In this document: positions 27,590 to 36,425 of the stretch, one piece after another
How the letters are laid out: every line of letters begins with the position of its first letter
Numbering within the stretch: the first letter of the stretch is position 1
Source of the DNA: Thiocapsa bogorovii
GTDB lineage: Bacteria > Pseudomonadota > Gammaproteobacteria > Chromatiales > Chromatiaceae
Assembly: GCF_021228795.1 (NCBI RefSeq)
Contig: NZ_CP089309.1
Coordinates: 5,019,501-5,083,500, forward strand
Direction of reading: 5' to 3'
Length of the DNA stretch: 64,000 nucleotides
Position numbers and translations under genes: made by a program
The notes under the pieces: generated by a model
What the model was told of the DNA's origin: nothing
Databases searched by the model: none
What the model saw: only the letters and a program-made list of their open reading frames with translations

Positions 27590-28861
27590 TTGAGATTCCT
27601 GCATGCCGCCGATGTGCATCTCGACAGTCCGCTGCGCGGACTCGAACGCTACGAAGGCGCACCGGTCGATGAGATCCGCGGCGCGACCCGCCGGGCCTTC
27701 GAGAATTTGGTCGCACTCGCGATCGAGGAGGCGGTCGACTTCGTCCTCTTGGCCGGCGACATCTACGACGGGGACTGGCGGGACTACAACACCGGGCTGT
27801 TCTTCTTGGGCCAGATGGGCCGCCTCAACGATCACGGCATCCCGGTCTTCCTGATCGCCGGGAACCACGATGCCGCGAGCCAGATCACCAAGGCGCTGCG
27901 ACCGCCGCCGAATCTCTCGGTCTTCGCCACACGCGCGCCCGAGACTTGGATCCTCGAGCACCTCGGCGTGGCCATTCACGGTCAAGGGTTTTCGACCCGT
28001 GCGGTGACGGACGATTTGAGTCGGGCCTATCCGCAAGGCGATCCGGCACTCTTCAACATCGGGTTACTCCACACCTCGCTCGACGGGCGCCCGGGCCACG
28101 AGCCCTACGCGCCCTGCACCCCGGACGGCCTGAGAGCAAAAGGGTACCAGTATTGGGCGCTCGGCCATGTCCACCAGCACGAGCTGATCGCAGAGGACCC
28201 CTACATCCTCTTCCCGGGAAATCTCCAGGGCCGCCATATCCGCGAGACCGGCCCGAAAGGCTGCACCCTCGTCCGGGTCGAAGACGGCGAGGTCGTGGAG
28301 ATCGAGCCGCGGGCGCTCGATGTCGTGCGCTGGGCGGTCTGTCCGGTGGACGTGACCGACGTGCGAAGCCCGGATCAGATCCTCCCGCTGGTCGAGCATG
28401 CGCTCGCCGCAGCGTCGGACGCGGCAGAGGGCCGTCTTCTCGCAACCCGTCTCCGTCTGACCGGGCGCACACCGATTCATTCGCGCCTGCACGCCGAGCA
28501 CGAGCGCCTGGTCAACGAATGCCGTGCCCTGGTCTCCGCCGCGGGCTTGACGGACGTCTGGATCGAGAAACTGGTCGTGGAGCCCCATCCGTTCGCGCCG
28601 GTCTCCGAGCTGTCGCGCGAGGATGCCTTCGGCGGGCTGTTGCGCACGATCCATGCCTTGGAGGTCGACGGCGAGCGTCTCTCCTCCCTGAGCGAGGAGG
28701 TCGAGACGCTTGCGCTCAAGCTGCCGGCTGCCTTGCGCGCCGGCGATGATCCGTTCGATCCAGTAGACCCTGAATATCTGTCCGACTGCCTCGAGGACGT
28801 GAAGGCGTTACTCGTCGAGCGGCTGCGCGGGCAGGGCGATCCGCAGGAGGGTGCCGGATGA
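27590..28861 (+). CDS. SbcD/Mre11-like DNA repair exonuclease subunit (YhaO type)
   Basis: A 423-residue calcineurin-like phosphoesterase with the metal motifs in order: DVHLDS near residue 8, GDIYDGD near 61, GNHD near 92 and GHVHQ near 198. The pattern LRFLHAADVHLDSPLRGLERYEGAP is typical of YhaO-type proteins. The start is TTG 27590, six bases after GAGGAG, the only start that fits the conserved N-terminus. Its stop overlaps the next gene's ATG by four bases; the partner is a large SbcC/Rad50-like ATPase, so the pair should process DNA ends. Confidence 0.9.
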   Translation: MRFLHAADVHLDSPLRGLERYEGAPVDEIRGATRRAFENLVALAIEEAVDFVLLAGDIYDGDWRDYNTGLFFLGQMGRLNDHGIPVFLIAGNHDAASQITKALRPPPNLSVFATRAPETWILEHLGVAIHGQGFSTRAVTDDLSRAYPQGDPALFNIGLLHTSLDGRPGHEPYAPCTPDGLRAKGYQYWALGHVHQHELIAEDPYILFPGNLQGRHIRETGPKGCTLVRVEDGEVVEIEPRALDVVRWAVCPVDVTDVRSPDQILPLVEHALAAASDAAEGRLLATRLRLTGRTPIHSRLHAEHERLVNECRALVSAAGLTDVWIEKLVVEPHPFAPVSELSREDAFGGLLRTIHALEVDGERLSSLSEEVETLALKLPAALRAGDDPFDPVDPEYLSDCLEDVKALLVERLRGQGDPQEGAG

Positions 28862-31800
28862 AGATCCTGGAGTTGGACCTGCGCGCATTCGGTCCCTTCA
28901 CCGACCGGCGCCTCGATCTGAGCGGTGGCAGCGAGGGCCTGCATCTGGTCTTTGGCCCCAACGAGGCCGGCAAAAGCTCCGCCCTGCGTGCACTGCGCGG
29001 CTTGCTCTTCGGGATCCACGAGCGTACCCGTGACGACTTCCGACACGGCAAGCAGGAGCTGCGTCTGGGCGGGCGTCTGCGCAACCGCGGCGGGGAGGAG
29101 CTCGAATTCGTCCGACGCAAGGGCCGCAAGAGCACGCTGCTCGATTCCGCCGGGAAGGCAATCGGCGAGGATGCGCTGCTGCCCTTCCTGGGCGAGGTGG
29201 ACGACGGCCTGTTCGAGCGGCTCTTCGGGATCGATTACGAGAGTCTGGTCGGCGGCGGTGAAACCCTGCTCGAAGAGCGGGGCAGGGAGGCCGAGGCGCT
29301 GTTCGGGACCGCGCTGGGCGCGACCGCAATCCACCGGGTTTTGGATCGACTCGATCAAGAGGCCAACGGGCTCTTTTTGCCGCGCGCGTCCAAGCCGCGG
29401 ATCAACGCCCTGATCGGCGAGCTCGGCGAGAACGACCGCCGCGTGCGCGAGGCGAGCTTGTCGGTCCGTGAATGGGAGCAGGCCAAGACGTCGCTCGATC
29501 GGACGATGCGCGAGCTGGCGGGGATGGACGCGGAGATCGCGGAAACGACGCTCGAGCGCAGCCGCCTCGAACGCATTCGCCGCACCCTCCCGGATCTGGC
29601 GCGGATGGCCCGGCTGCAGGAGCAGTTGGGCGGGATCGGCGCCGTGCCCGTACTCGCCGAGGATTTCGCGTCGCGTCGCGAGGAGGCGGTCGCCAAACAG
29701 ACCCGTGCCGTCGAGGCGCGCACCAATGCGCAGCAACGGCTCGATGGGTTGCGCGGACTCATTTGCGAGCTGAGCGATGCCGTGTCGGAGGCTCTGCTCG
29801 GGGAGTCGGAGTCGATCGACGACCTGCGCGAACGGCTCGGCAGCCATCGCAAGGCCGCGCGCGATCGCACCGAGCTGGTCGCCGAGCTGACGGGCCGGGA
29901 GTCCGAGGCGAGCGCGCTGCTGCGGCAGGCGCGTCCGGACTTGACCCGCGATGCCGCGCCTGCCGATGTGGCTCGACTGACGCCGCTGCTCGCGCGCAGG
30001 CGAAGCGCGACCGATCTCGGCGCCCGCAAGGCCGCCTTGATCGATGCGGTCGCCAAGACCCGTGCCGATCTCGCCGAGACGCAAGAGCGCCTCGGGCTGC
30101 GCACCGCGGCGCTTGCCGAGCTGCCCCCGGCGGTTGTTTCGACCGATCTGCAGATCGCACTCGATGCCGCGCGCCGGGCGGGAGACCTGGATCAGACGCT
30201 TGTCGAGGAGCGGGTGGCGTTGGCGGCGCAACTGAAGGCTTGCGAGCAGGGGCTCTCTGCACTCGGTCTCTGGTCGGGCGGGTTGGCCGATCTGCTTGCC
30301 GCACCGCTGCCCGACGAGGAGAGTCTGCGGCGCTTCGCGGACGAGACCCGCGCTCTGAACGAACAACGGCAGGCACTGGAGTCGAAGCGTTCGGAGGTGG
30401 TCGGCGAGCGACTGCGGTGCGAAGAGGCCCTGCGGGTGCTCGAGCTGAGCGGCTCGGTTCCCTCCGAGGAGGAGCTGACGCTCTCGCGTGCGCATCGCGA
30501 TCGGGGCTGGCTGCTCGTGAAGCGGGCATGGCTGGCGGGCGCGGATGTCGCCGCCGAGGCTCGGCTCTACGACGCCGCAGCACCTCTTCCGGATGCCTTC
30601 GAAGGGGCTTTGACGGGGGCCGACGAGGTTGCCGATCGTCTGCGCCGCGAGGCAGGGCGCGTCCATGACCGTGCAACGACACAGGCACGACTGGAGGTCG
30701 TGCAGCATGAGCTGGAGGAGACCGAACGTGCGCTGGCCGAGCTGGCATCGTGCGTCGCCCGCTCCGAGACGGCATGGCATGGGCTTTGGTCCGCCTGCGG
30801 CCTGATCCCGCTACCACCGTCCGAGATGCTGCCCTGGCTCGTTCGCGCCGCGCGGCTTCGCGAGCTGATCCGCCGGGCCGACGAGATTCGCGAACGGATC
30901 GAAGCCCGCGAGGCGGTCCGGGCTTCGCACCGCGCGGCGCTCCTGAGCGCACTCGGCTCGGGGGACCGGACCGTCGAGCTCGGATCCACGGCGCTCGCCA
31001 AGCCCGAGCTCGGCGGCCTCATCGGGTTGGCAGAGGACCGGCAGCGCGCCGCGGAGGACGGCGCGCGTGCGCGTCTCGCGCTGGAGCGCGAGATCGCGGA
31101 GCTCCAAGAGCGCGCCCGAGGGTTGAGTCGCGAGCTGTCCGAGGCCGAGGCCGATTACGCAGGGTGGCAGAAGGACTGGACGGCGCTTATGGCCGAGCTC
31201 GGACTCGCGCCGGATGCCGGTCCCGGCGAGGTCTCGGACGATCTTCAGGCCATCGCGGATGCGGTGGCGAAGGTTGAGGCCGGCGCGGTTTTGAGACGGC
31301 GTATCGAGGGGATCGATCGGGATGCCGCGGCCTTCCTCGAGCAGACCCGCGAATGCCTCGGTCGGCTCGCGGTCGACCTGCTGGACCGGCCGGTCGAGGA
31401 CGCGATCTTGACGCTCCACGCGCGGCTCGACGAGCAACGTGCCATCAAGACGCGACTCGACGAGCTGCGTGCCCAGGCGAGTCGCACCGAGGATGAGATT
31501 CGCGAGTCGGAGACGGCGATCGCGGCGGCCGATCGCGTCCTCGCCGAGCTCTGTCGTCAAGCCGGGTGCGAATCGCCCGACCAATTACCGCTGATCGAGG
31601 CGCGTGTCCGTGAGCGGCGGCGACTCACCGACGAGCTGGAAGATGTCGAACGTGCACTCATGCGCGCCGGTGACGGCCTCGGAATCGACGCGCTCGCACA
31701 AGAGGCGGCCGCCGTCGACCAAGATCGGGTGGTCATGCGGCTGACCGAGATCGACGCGCGCCTCGAGCAGGAGCTGCGTCCGGCGCACCGAGCGCTGATC

Positions 31801-32400
31801 GAAGAGAAGGCCGACGCGGATCGTGCACTCAAGGCGATGGGCGGGGAGGGCACCGCCGCCGCGCTCGCCGAGGGATCCCAACAACTCCTCGCCGGCATCC
31901 GCACCCATGCCGAGCAGTATGTCCGGCTCAAGCTTGCGGCGCGTATCCTGCGTGACGAGATCGAACGTTTCCGCCGCCAAAACAGCGACCCCATCCTCGG
32001 GCGCACCAGCCACTATTTCGCGCGCCTCACCTGCGGCGCCTTCAGTGCGGTCGAAACCGATTTCGACGAAGCCGACCAGCCCGTTTTGGTCGGTCTGCGC
32101 AACAGCGGTGAGCGACTGCGCGTTGAGGCGATGAGCACGGGGACCCGCGATCAACTCTATCTGGCGCTGCGCCTGGCCAATCTTGAGCAGTATCTCCAAG
32201 CGGCCGAGCCGATGCCGTTCGTCGTCGACGACATCCTCATTCAGTTCGACGACGAGCGCGCGCTCGCCACGCTCGCGACCCTGGCGGACTTCTCGGCCAA
32301 GACCCAGGTGATCCTCTTCACGCACCACGGCCGCGACACCGAGCAGGCTCGGCAGCTCGATCCGGGCCGAGAGCGGATTTGGGTCCACCGGTTGGGGTAG
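28858..32400 (+). CDS. SbcC/Rad50-like ATPase (YhaN type)
   Basis: A 1180-residue SMC/Rad50-type protein. Walker A GPNEAGKS is at 33-40 after MKILELDLRAFGPFTDRRL. About 900 residues of Glu/Arg/Ala/Leu-rich coiled coil follow. The C-terminal ATPase lobe has signature motif MSTGTRDQLYLALRLA and Walker B FVVDDILIQFDDERA, then ILFTHH. No CxxC zinc hook was noticed in the middle, in agreement with YhaN-type proteins. It is coupled to the upstream nuclease gene by an ATGA overlap. Expected role is DNA end recognition or double-strand break repair. Confidence 0.92.
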   Translation: MKILELDLRAFGPFTDRRLDLSGGSEGLHLVFGPNEAGKSSALRALRGLLFGIHERTRDDFRHGKQELRLGGRLRNRGGEELEFVRRKGRKSTLLDSAGKAIGEDALLPFLGEVDDGLFERLFGIDYESLVGGGETLLEERGREAEALFGTALGATAIHRVLDRLDQEANGLFLPRASKPRINALIGELGENDRRVREASLSVREWEQAKTSLDRTMRELAGMDAEIAETTLERSRLERIRRTLPDLARMARLQEQLGGIGAVPVLAEDFASRREEAVAKQTRAVEARTNAQQRLDGLRGLICELSDAVSEALLGESESIDDLRERLGSHRKAARDRTELVAELTGRESEASALLRQARPDLTRDAAPADVARLTPLLARRRSATDLGARKAALIDAVAKTRADLAETQERLGLRTAALAELPPAVVSTDLQIALDAARRAGDLDQTLVEERVALAAQLKACEQGLSALGLWSGGLADLLAAPLPDEESLRRFADETRALNEQRQALESKRSEVVGERLRCEEALRVLELSGSVPSEEELTLSRAHRDRGWLLVKRAWLAGADVAAEARLYDAAAPLPDAFEGALTGADEVADRLRREAGRVHDRATTQARLEVVQHELEETERALAELASCVARSETAWHGLWSACGLIPLPPSEMLPWLVRAARLRELIRRADEIRERIEAREAVRASHRAALLSALGSGDRTVELGSTALAKPELGGLIGLAEDRQRAAEDGARARLALEREIAELQERARGLSRELSEAEADYAGWQKDWTALMAELGLAPDAGPGEVSDDLQAIADAVAKVEAGAVLRRRIEGIDRDAAAFLEQTRECLGRLAVDLLDRPVEDAILTLHARLDEQRAIKTRLDELRAQASRTEDEIRESETAIAAADRVLAELCRQAGCESPDQLPLIEARVRERRRLTDELEDVERALMRAGDGLGIDALAQEAAAVDQDRVVMRLTEIDARLEQELRPAHRALIEEKADADRALKAMGGEGTAAALAEGSQQLLAGIRTHAEQYVRLKLAARILRDEIERFRRQNSDPILGRTSHYFARLTCGAFSAVETDFDEADQPVLVGLRNSGERLRVEAMSTGTRDQLYLALRLANLEQYLQAAEPMPFVVDDILIQFDDERALATLATLADFSAKTQVILFTHHGRDTEQARQLDPGRERIWVHRLG

Positions 32401-32569
32401 TGTAGGCAAGCCCGTGTGCCAGCCCGGCGGAGCGTCATCCATGCCACTTGGCCGGCTCTTCGAACTTGCTCGTGACAGTCGAAGCACTATCTAATGAGCT
32501 TGGCGGCGAGCGCGCGAACCCGTCTGCTCGCCGGTTCGTCAATAGGAACGAGGCTATCAGGAGTTACCG

Positions 32570-32812
32570 TTGGAAATCGAAGCAGTCGCACAACTCATTC
32601 GGCAGGGCATCCCGGGCGCCGAGGTCCAGGTCTCCGGCGACGGGAGTCATTTCGACGCCGTTGTCGTCAGCGAGGTCTTCGAGGGCCTCACGCCGATCAA
32701 AAAGCAGCGCTTGGTGATGGACACCGTCAAGCCGCAGATCGCAAGCGGGGAACTGCACGCGCTGTCGATCAAAACCTTGACGCCGGCGCAAGCCGCCGAG
32801 CAAGTCGGCTGA
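32570..32812 (+). CDS. BolA/IbaG family protein
   Basis: An 80-residue protein with the BolA-like fold: AQLIRQGIPGAEVQVSGDGSHFDAVVVSEVFEGLTPIKKQRLVMDTVK, containing the helix-turn-helix-like LTPIKKQRLV and the His in GSHF expected to help bind an iron-sulfur cluster with a monothiol glutaredoxin. It is closest in length to IbaG. The start is TTG 32570 with AGGAG seven bases upstream; no ATG or GTG fits. Confidence 0.9.
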   Translation: MEIEAVAQLIRQGIPGAEVQVSGDGSHFDAVVVSEVFEGLTPIKKQRLVMDTVKPQIASGELHALSIKTLTPAQAAEQVG

Positions 32813-32922
32813 GGACAACACGGACTTGCCGCCTCGGCACGGCATGCCCGGACCTTGCCAAGGGTCGCCCCGGTGTCATACTTGTAGGTGAAGGATCAAT
32901 CCCTTGCGCAGGAGGTCAAGCC

Positions 32923-33162
32923 ATGTTTCTCAAACATCGCACTACCGGCAAGATGATCGAGGTCTTGAGTCAGCGGGATCTGTTCAATCCGATGCACGCC
33001 AAGGTCGTCGGGCGCTATCACTATGGTGAGGAGGCCCAAGAGCCGGAGACGTTCGACAAGACCGAGTTGTTGTTTATCTCGGACGAGGCATTGCCGCGCT
33101 GCTGGACCGACAGCCATTATCGCGACGACGAGATCCACCACTACTACAAGAAGGCATCCTGA
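32923..33162 (+). CDS. Small conserved-looking protein, function unknown
   Basis: A 79-residue cytoplasmic protein (MFLKHRTTGKMIEVLSQRDLFNPMHAKVVGRYHYGEE at the start in pieces, ending YYKKAS). It is rich in Tyr, His and charged residues and holds one Cys (LPRCWTDSHYR). I recall similar short proteins in proteobacteria but no established function. ATG 32923 has a perfect AGGAGG eight bases upstream and a strong terminator follows, so it is very probably expressed as the last gene of its transcript. Confidence 0.8.
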   Translation: MFLKHRTTGKMIEVLSQRDLFNPMHAKVVGRYHYGEEAQEPETFDKTELLFISDEALPRCWTDSHYRDDEIHHYYKKAS

Positions 33163-33175
33163 TCGGTGGCAGGCC

Positions 33176-33205
33176 GGCCCGAGTTGCAAGCTCGGGCCGT
33201 TTTCT
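33176..33205 (+). terminator. Rho-independent terminator
   Basis: The 8-bp GC-rich stem GGCCCGAG/CTCGGGCC (33176-33183 with 33191-33198) with a 7-base loop is followed by GTTTTCTTT. It ends the bolA-type / small-gene transcript. Confidence 0.9.
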
Positions 33206-33317
33206 TTGCGCCATTCGCGCATTTGCGATGCCGGTTCCCGAATCCAGTCCGGCCGGGCCGGGCTAACGATCAAGGCCGTCGGTTGATTGTGGCGCGCACT
33301 GGGGTTGGCTCGGGGAG

Positions 33318-33344
33318 GATGGGTTTCGCTTCGCTCGACCCATC
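33318..33344. repeat. Short hairpin repeat between convergent genes
   Basis: GATGGGT (33318-33324) pairs with ACCCATC (33338-33344) around TTCGCTTCGCTCG. This hairpin type is a familiar intergenic repeat in proteobacteria. It lies before the stop of the minus-strand oxidoreductase and may stop transcripts, though no T-run follows. Confidence 0.4.
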
Positions 33345-33353
33345 TTCCGGCCC

Positions 33354-34367
33354 TTAGCCGCCGTTCGTGTCGGACGCCGGTGCGATCTCCACCAATATCC
33401 GCCCGTGCGTCTTCCCCGCGAGTATCTCTTCGAAGACCCTTGGCAGGCCATCCAGATCGACGGTCTCTCCGAGTAGCAGGTCCAAGTCGGCCGGGCGCCA
33501 GTCGCTCGCCAGGTGGCCCCACAGCTCCGCGCGCAGCCCCTGTGGGACATCGACCGAGTTGCAGCCGAGCAGGCTCACCCCGCGCAGGATAAAGGGCATC
33601 ACGGTGGTCTCGAGCTGGTGGCCGCCGGCGAGCCCGATGCTGGCGATGTTCCCGTTCGGGACCATGGTGCGCGTGATCTGCGCGAGTGTCTCGCCGCCGA
33701 CATTGTCGATCGCGCCGCCCCAGACGGCTTTTTCCAAGGGCCGCTTCGCCTCGGCCAGAGCATCGCGCCCGATGATGCGCGCGGCGCCGATGGCCTTCAG
33801 CCAGTCTGCGAGCGCCGGTTTCCCCGAGAGCGCGACCGCCTCGTAGCCGAGCCGCGAGAGGATCGCGATCGCGATTGAACCGACCCCGCCGCTCGCGCCC
33901 GTCACGAGGATCGGACCCATATCGGGTTTCTGACCGTTGACCTGCATCCGGTGCACGGCGAGCGCCGCGGTGAATCCGGCGGTGCCCAGGATCATGGTCG
34001 CGCGCGGGTCCAACCCGACCGGAATCGGTGTCAGCCAGGTCGCCGGGACGCGGAGATACTCTGCATAGCCGCCGTCGTGGTCGAAGCTCAGGCCCCAGCC
34101 TGTGGCGACGACCGCATCACCTGCCCGGTAAGCGGGATCATTGGATTGCTCCACGATGCCGGCCGCGTCGACCCCGCCGACCAGCGGGAAGGTACGCAGG
34201 ATCTTCCCGCGCCCCGTGCCGGCGAGTGCATCCTTGTAATTGACGCTTGAATGGATGACACGAACCAAGACCTCGCCCGTCTCGGGGGCCTGCTTCGGGA
34301 GCGCCTCGAAGCCGGCGCGGTGGCCCTCTGCGTCCTGATGAATCCGGAATGCCCGATAGTTTTCCAC
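33354..34367 (-). CDS. YhdH/AcuI-like acrylyl-CoA reductase / quinone oxidoreductase
   Basis: Zinc-free MDR enzyme of 337 residues; characterised relatives reduce acryloyl-CoA with NADPH. Patterns are YRAFRIHQDAEG at the start, IHSSVNYKDALAGTGRGKI near 50, the Rossmann ILVTGASGGVGSIAIAILSRLGYE near 150, and WGGAIDNVGGETLAQI near 220. The start is GTG 34367, directly behind GGAGGTGAT; the T of the GTG is one base past the fumarase stop, giving TAGTG with a one-base overlap. Co-expression with class I fumarase is therefore almost certain. Confidence 0.9.
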   Translation of the reverse strand: MENYRAFRIHQDAEGHRAGFEALPKQAPETGEVLVRVIHSSVNYKDALAGTGRGKILRTFPLVGGVDAAGIVEQSNDPAYRAGDAVVATGWGLSFDHDGGYAEYLRVPATWLTPIPVGLDPRATMILGTAGFTAALAVHRMQVNGQKPDMGPILVTGASGGVGSIAIAILSRLGYEAVALSGKPALADWLKAIGAARIIGRDALAEAKRPLEKAVWGGAIDNVGGETLAQITRTMVPNGNIASIGLAGGHQLETTVMPFILRGVSLLGCNSVDVPQGLRAELWGHLASDWRPADLDLLLGETVDLDGLPRVFEEILAGKTHGRILVEIAPASDTNGG

Positions 34368-35890
34368 TAGATCACCTCCACCGGGATCAGCCCGATTTTG
34401 TTGCGCCATTTGGCAGGTCCGGTACGGTGGACGGACTCACCGCGGCTGTCGACGGCGACGGTCACCGGCATGTCTTCCACCTCGAATTCGCGAATCGCTT
34501 CCATTCCAAGATCCTCGAAGGCGATCAGTCGAGACGACTTGATCGCCTTGGCCACCAAGAAGGCCGCACCGCCGACGGCCATCAGATAGACCGCGCCGTG
34601 CTTCTTGATGGCGTCGATCGCCGCGGGACCGCGCTCGGCCTTGCCGATCATCCCGATCAGGCCCGTACGCTCGAGCAGCTGATCGGTGAACGGGTCCATC
34701 CGTGTGGCCGTCGTGGGCCCGGCCGGGCCCACGACCTCGTCGCGCACCGGGTCGACGGGGCCGACGTAATAGATGAATCGGTTGGTGAGGTCGACGCCTT
34801 CGGGTAGTTGCTCGCCCCGATCAAGGAGATCGGCGATGCGTTTGTGTGCAGCATCTCGGCCGGTGAGCAGCTTGCCCGAGAGCAGGAGGCGCTCGCCGGG
34901 TTGCCAGGTCGCGATCTCCTCGCGGGTCAAGCCGTCGAGCTGGACGCGACGTGCCCCGGCGGCCGCGTCCCAGGTGATCGGAGGCCAATCCTCCAGGCTC
35001 GGCGGGACGAGCGCAACCGGGCCGGAGCCGTCGAGTGTGAATTCCAGATGTCGTGTTGCCGCGCAATTGGGGATCATGGCGACCGGGAGCGAGGCGGCGT
35101 GGGTCGGGTAGGTCAGGATCTTCACATCCAATACCGTGGTGAGCCCCCCGAGACCCTGCGCGCCGATGCCGAGCGCGTTGACCTTCTCATGCAGCTCCAG
35201 GCGCAGTGCTTCGATGGGATCCGCAGGTCCGCGCGCCTTGATCTCGTGGACGTCGATGTGCTCCATCAGGGATTCCTTCGCGAGCAGCATCGCCTTTTCG
35301 GCAGAGCCCCCGATCCCGATGCCGAGCATGCCGGGGGGGCACCAACCGGCACCCATGGTCGGAACCGTCTTGAGCACCCAATCGACCAGGTTCTCGCTCG
35401 GGTTCAAGACCGCGAACTTCGCCTTGTTCTCGGAGCCGCCGCCTTTGGCCGCCAGACGCACCTCGACCCGATCGCCGGGGACCAACTCCACGTGCACGAC
35501 CGCCGGTGTATTGTCCCCGGTGTTCTTGCGCGCCCCGATGGGGGGCGAGACCATGGAGGCGCGCAGCACATTGTCGGGATGGCTGTAAGCACGGCGCACC
35601 CCTGCATCGACCATCTCCTGAATCCCTACGGACGCATCCCAGCGGACCTCCATACCGATCTTCAGAAAGACCACCACCATGCCGGTGTCCTGACAGATCG
35701 GGCGGTGACCCTCTGCACACATCCGGGAATTGACGAGGATCTGAGCCATCGCATCCTTTGCTGCGGGCGATTCCTCGATCTCGTAAGCCGCAGTCAGGGC
35801 TTGGATATAGTCGCGCGGGTGATAGTAGGAGATGAATTGGAGCGCGTCGGCGATGCTTTGGACGAAGTCGATCTCGCGGATGATGGTCAT
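34367..35890 (-). CDS. fumA: Class I fumarate hydratase
   Basis: Iron-sulfur fumarase interconverting fumarate and malate. The 507-residue single-chain form has both the alpha-type N-terminal part and the beta-type C-terminal part. The three presumed [4Fe-4S] cysteines are C66 (HRPICQDTG), C184 (GAGWCPPGM) and C276 (IPNCAATRH). GPTTATRMDPFTDQLLE near 385 and the closing AVDSRGESVH are family signatures. The cluster is oxygen-sensitive, in accordance with an anaerobic or microaerobic lifestyle. The symbol follows E. coli class I naming. Confidence 0.95.
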   Translation of the reverse strand: MTIIREIDFVQSIADALQFISYYHPRDYIQALTAAYEIEESPAAKDAMAQILVNSRMCAEGHRPICQDTGMVVVFLKIGMEVRWDASVGIQEMVDAGVRRAYSHPDNVLRASMVSPPIGARKNTGDNTPAVVHVELVPGDRVEVRLAAKGGGSENKAKFAVLNPSENLVDWVLKTVPTMGAGWCPPGMLGIGIGGSAEKAMLLAKESLMEHIDVHEIKARGPADPIEALRLELHEKVNALGIGAQGLGGLTTVLDVKILTYPTHAASLPVAMIPNCAATRHLEFTLDGSGPVALVPPSLEDWPPITWDAAAGARRVQLDGLTREEIATWQPGERLLLSGKLLTGRDAAHKRIADLLDRGEQLPEGVDLTNRFIYYVGPVDPVRDEVVGPAGPTTATRMDPFTDQLLERTGLIGMIGKAERGPAAIDAIKKHGAVYLMAVGGAAFLVAKAIKSSRLIAFEDLGMEAIREFEVEDMPVTVAVDSRGESVHRTGPAKWRNKIGLIPVEVI

Positions 35891-36225
35891 GGGTCTGCGG
35901 CGTCTTGTTCAGAATATCCAAGCAGTATAACAAGCCACTCGCGGAGGGTTCGCAGCGCTGCCGGGTGACCAGGCAGAAGCGCTCGGTAGGACGCAGAGGC
36001 GATGCGACGCTTCGGCAGCGCTCCGGGAGGAAGGTCTCCGATAGGATCGCGCCGGGTCTTCACCCACAGCATGCCGGGAAGGTCGATTCGTCGATACCGG
36101 TGCCGCGCTCGGCCAGGGCACCGGCACTGCCTTAGACGTCCGCGACCATCTCGGGTAGCCGTGGACGAGGAAAAAGCACTTGGCAAGAATCTTAGGGGCC
36201 TGTATTATTCCGGGCTCGCAACGAC
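35891..36225. other. Intergenic region holding the tRNA-Val promoter
   Basis: No coding sequence is recognisable between fumarase and tRNA-Val. The only clear signal is the tRNA promoter at 36180-36208. Confidence 0.5.
36180..36208 (+). promoter_or_regulatory. tRNA-Val promoter
   Basis: TTGGCA (36180-36185) and TATTAT (36203-36208) are separated by 17 bases. Transcription should start near 36215, with a GC-rich discriminator (CCGGGCTCGC) as in stringently controlled stable-RNA promoters. Confidence 0.7.
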
Positions 36226-36302
36226 AGGCGCGTAGCTCAGCTGGTTAGAGCACCACCTTGACATGGTGGGGGTCGTTGGTTCGAGTCCAATCGCGCCTAC
36301 CA
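36226..36302 (+). tRNA. tRNA-Val(GAC)
   Basis: Seventy-seven bases with encoded CCA. The acceptor AGGCGCG pairs with CGCGCCT, the D-arm is GCTCAGCTGGTTAGAGC, the anticodon stem CCACC/GGTGG encloses TTGACAT with anticodon GAC at 36260-36262, and the T-arm reads GTTGGTTCGAGTCCAAT. Confidence 0.97.
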
Positions 36303-36310
36303 AACATCAG

Positions 36311-36378
36311 CCGCCAGCTCCGGCCGTCAGCCGCCCGATCTACGTCGAGCGGCACCGTGCTGGAGCTGGCGGTTTTTT
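36311..36378 (+). terminator. Terminator after tRNA-Val
   Basis: An 11-bp perfect stem CCGCCAGCTCC/GGAGCTGGCGG (36311-36321 with 36362-36372) with a 40-base loop that can itself fold is followed by six Ts. Confidence 0.85.
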
Positions 36379-36425
36379 CATGTGATCCCTCGTATCGATC
36401 ACCACTGACGCTTTAAGGTCTCGCT

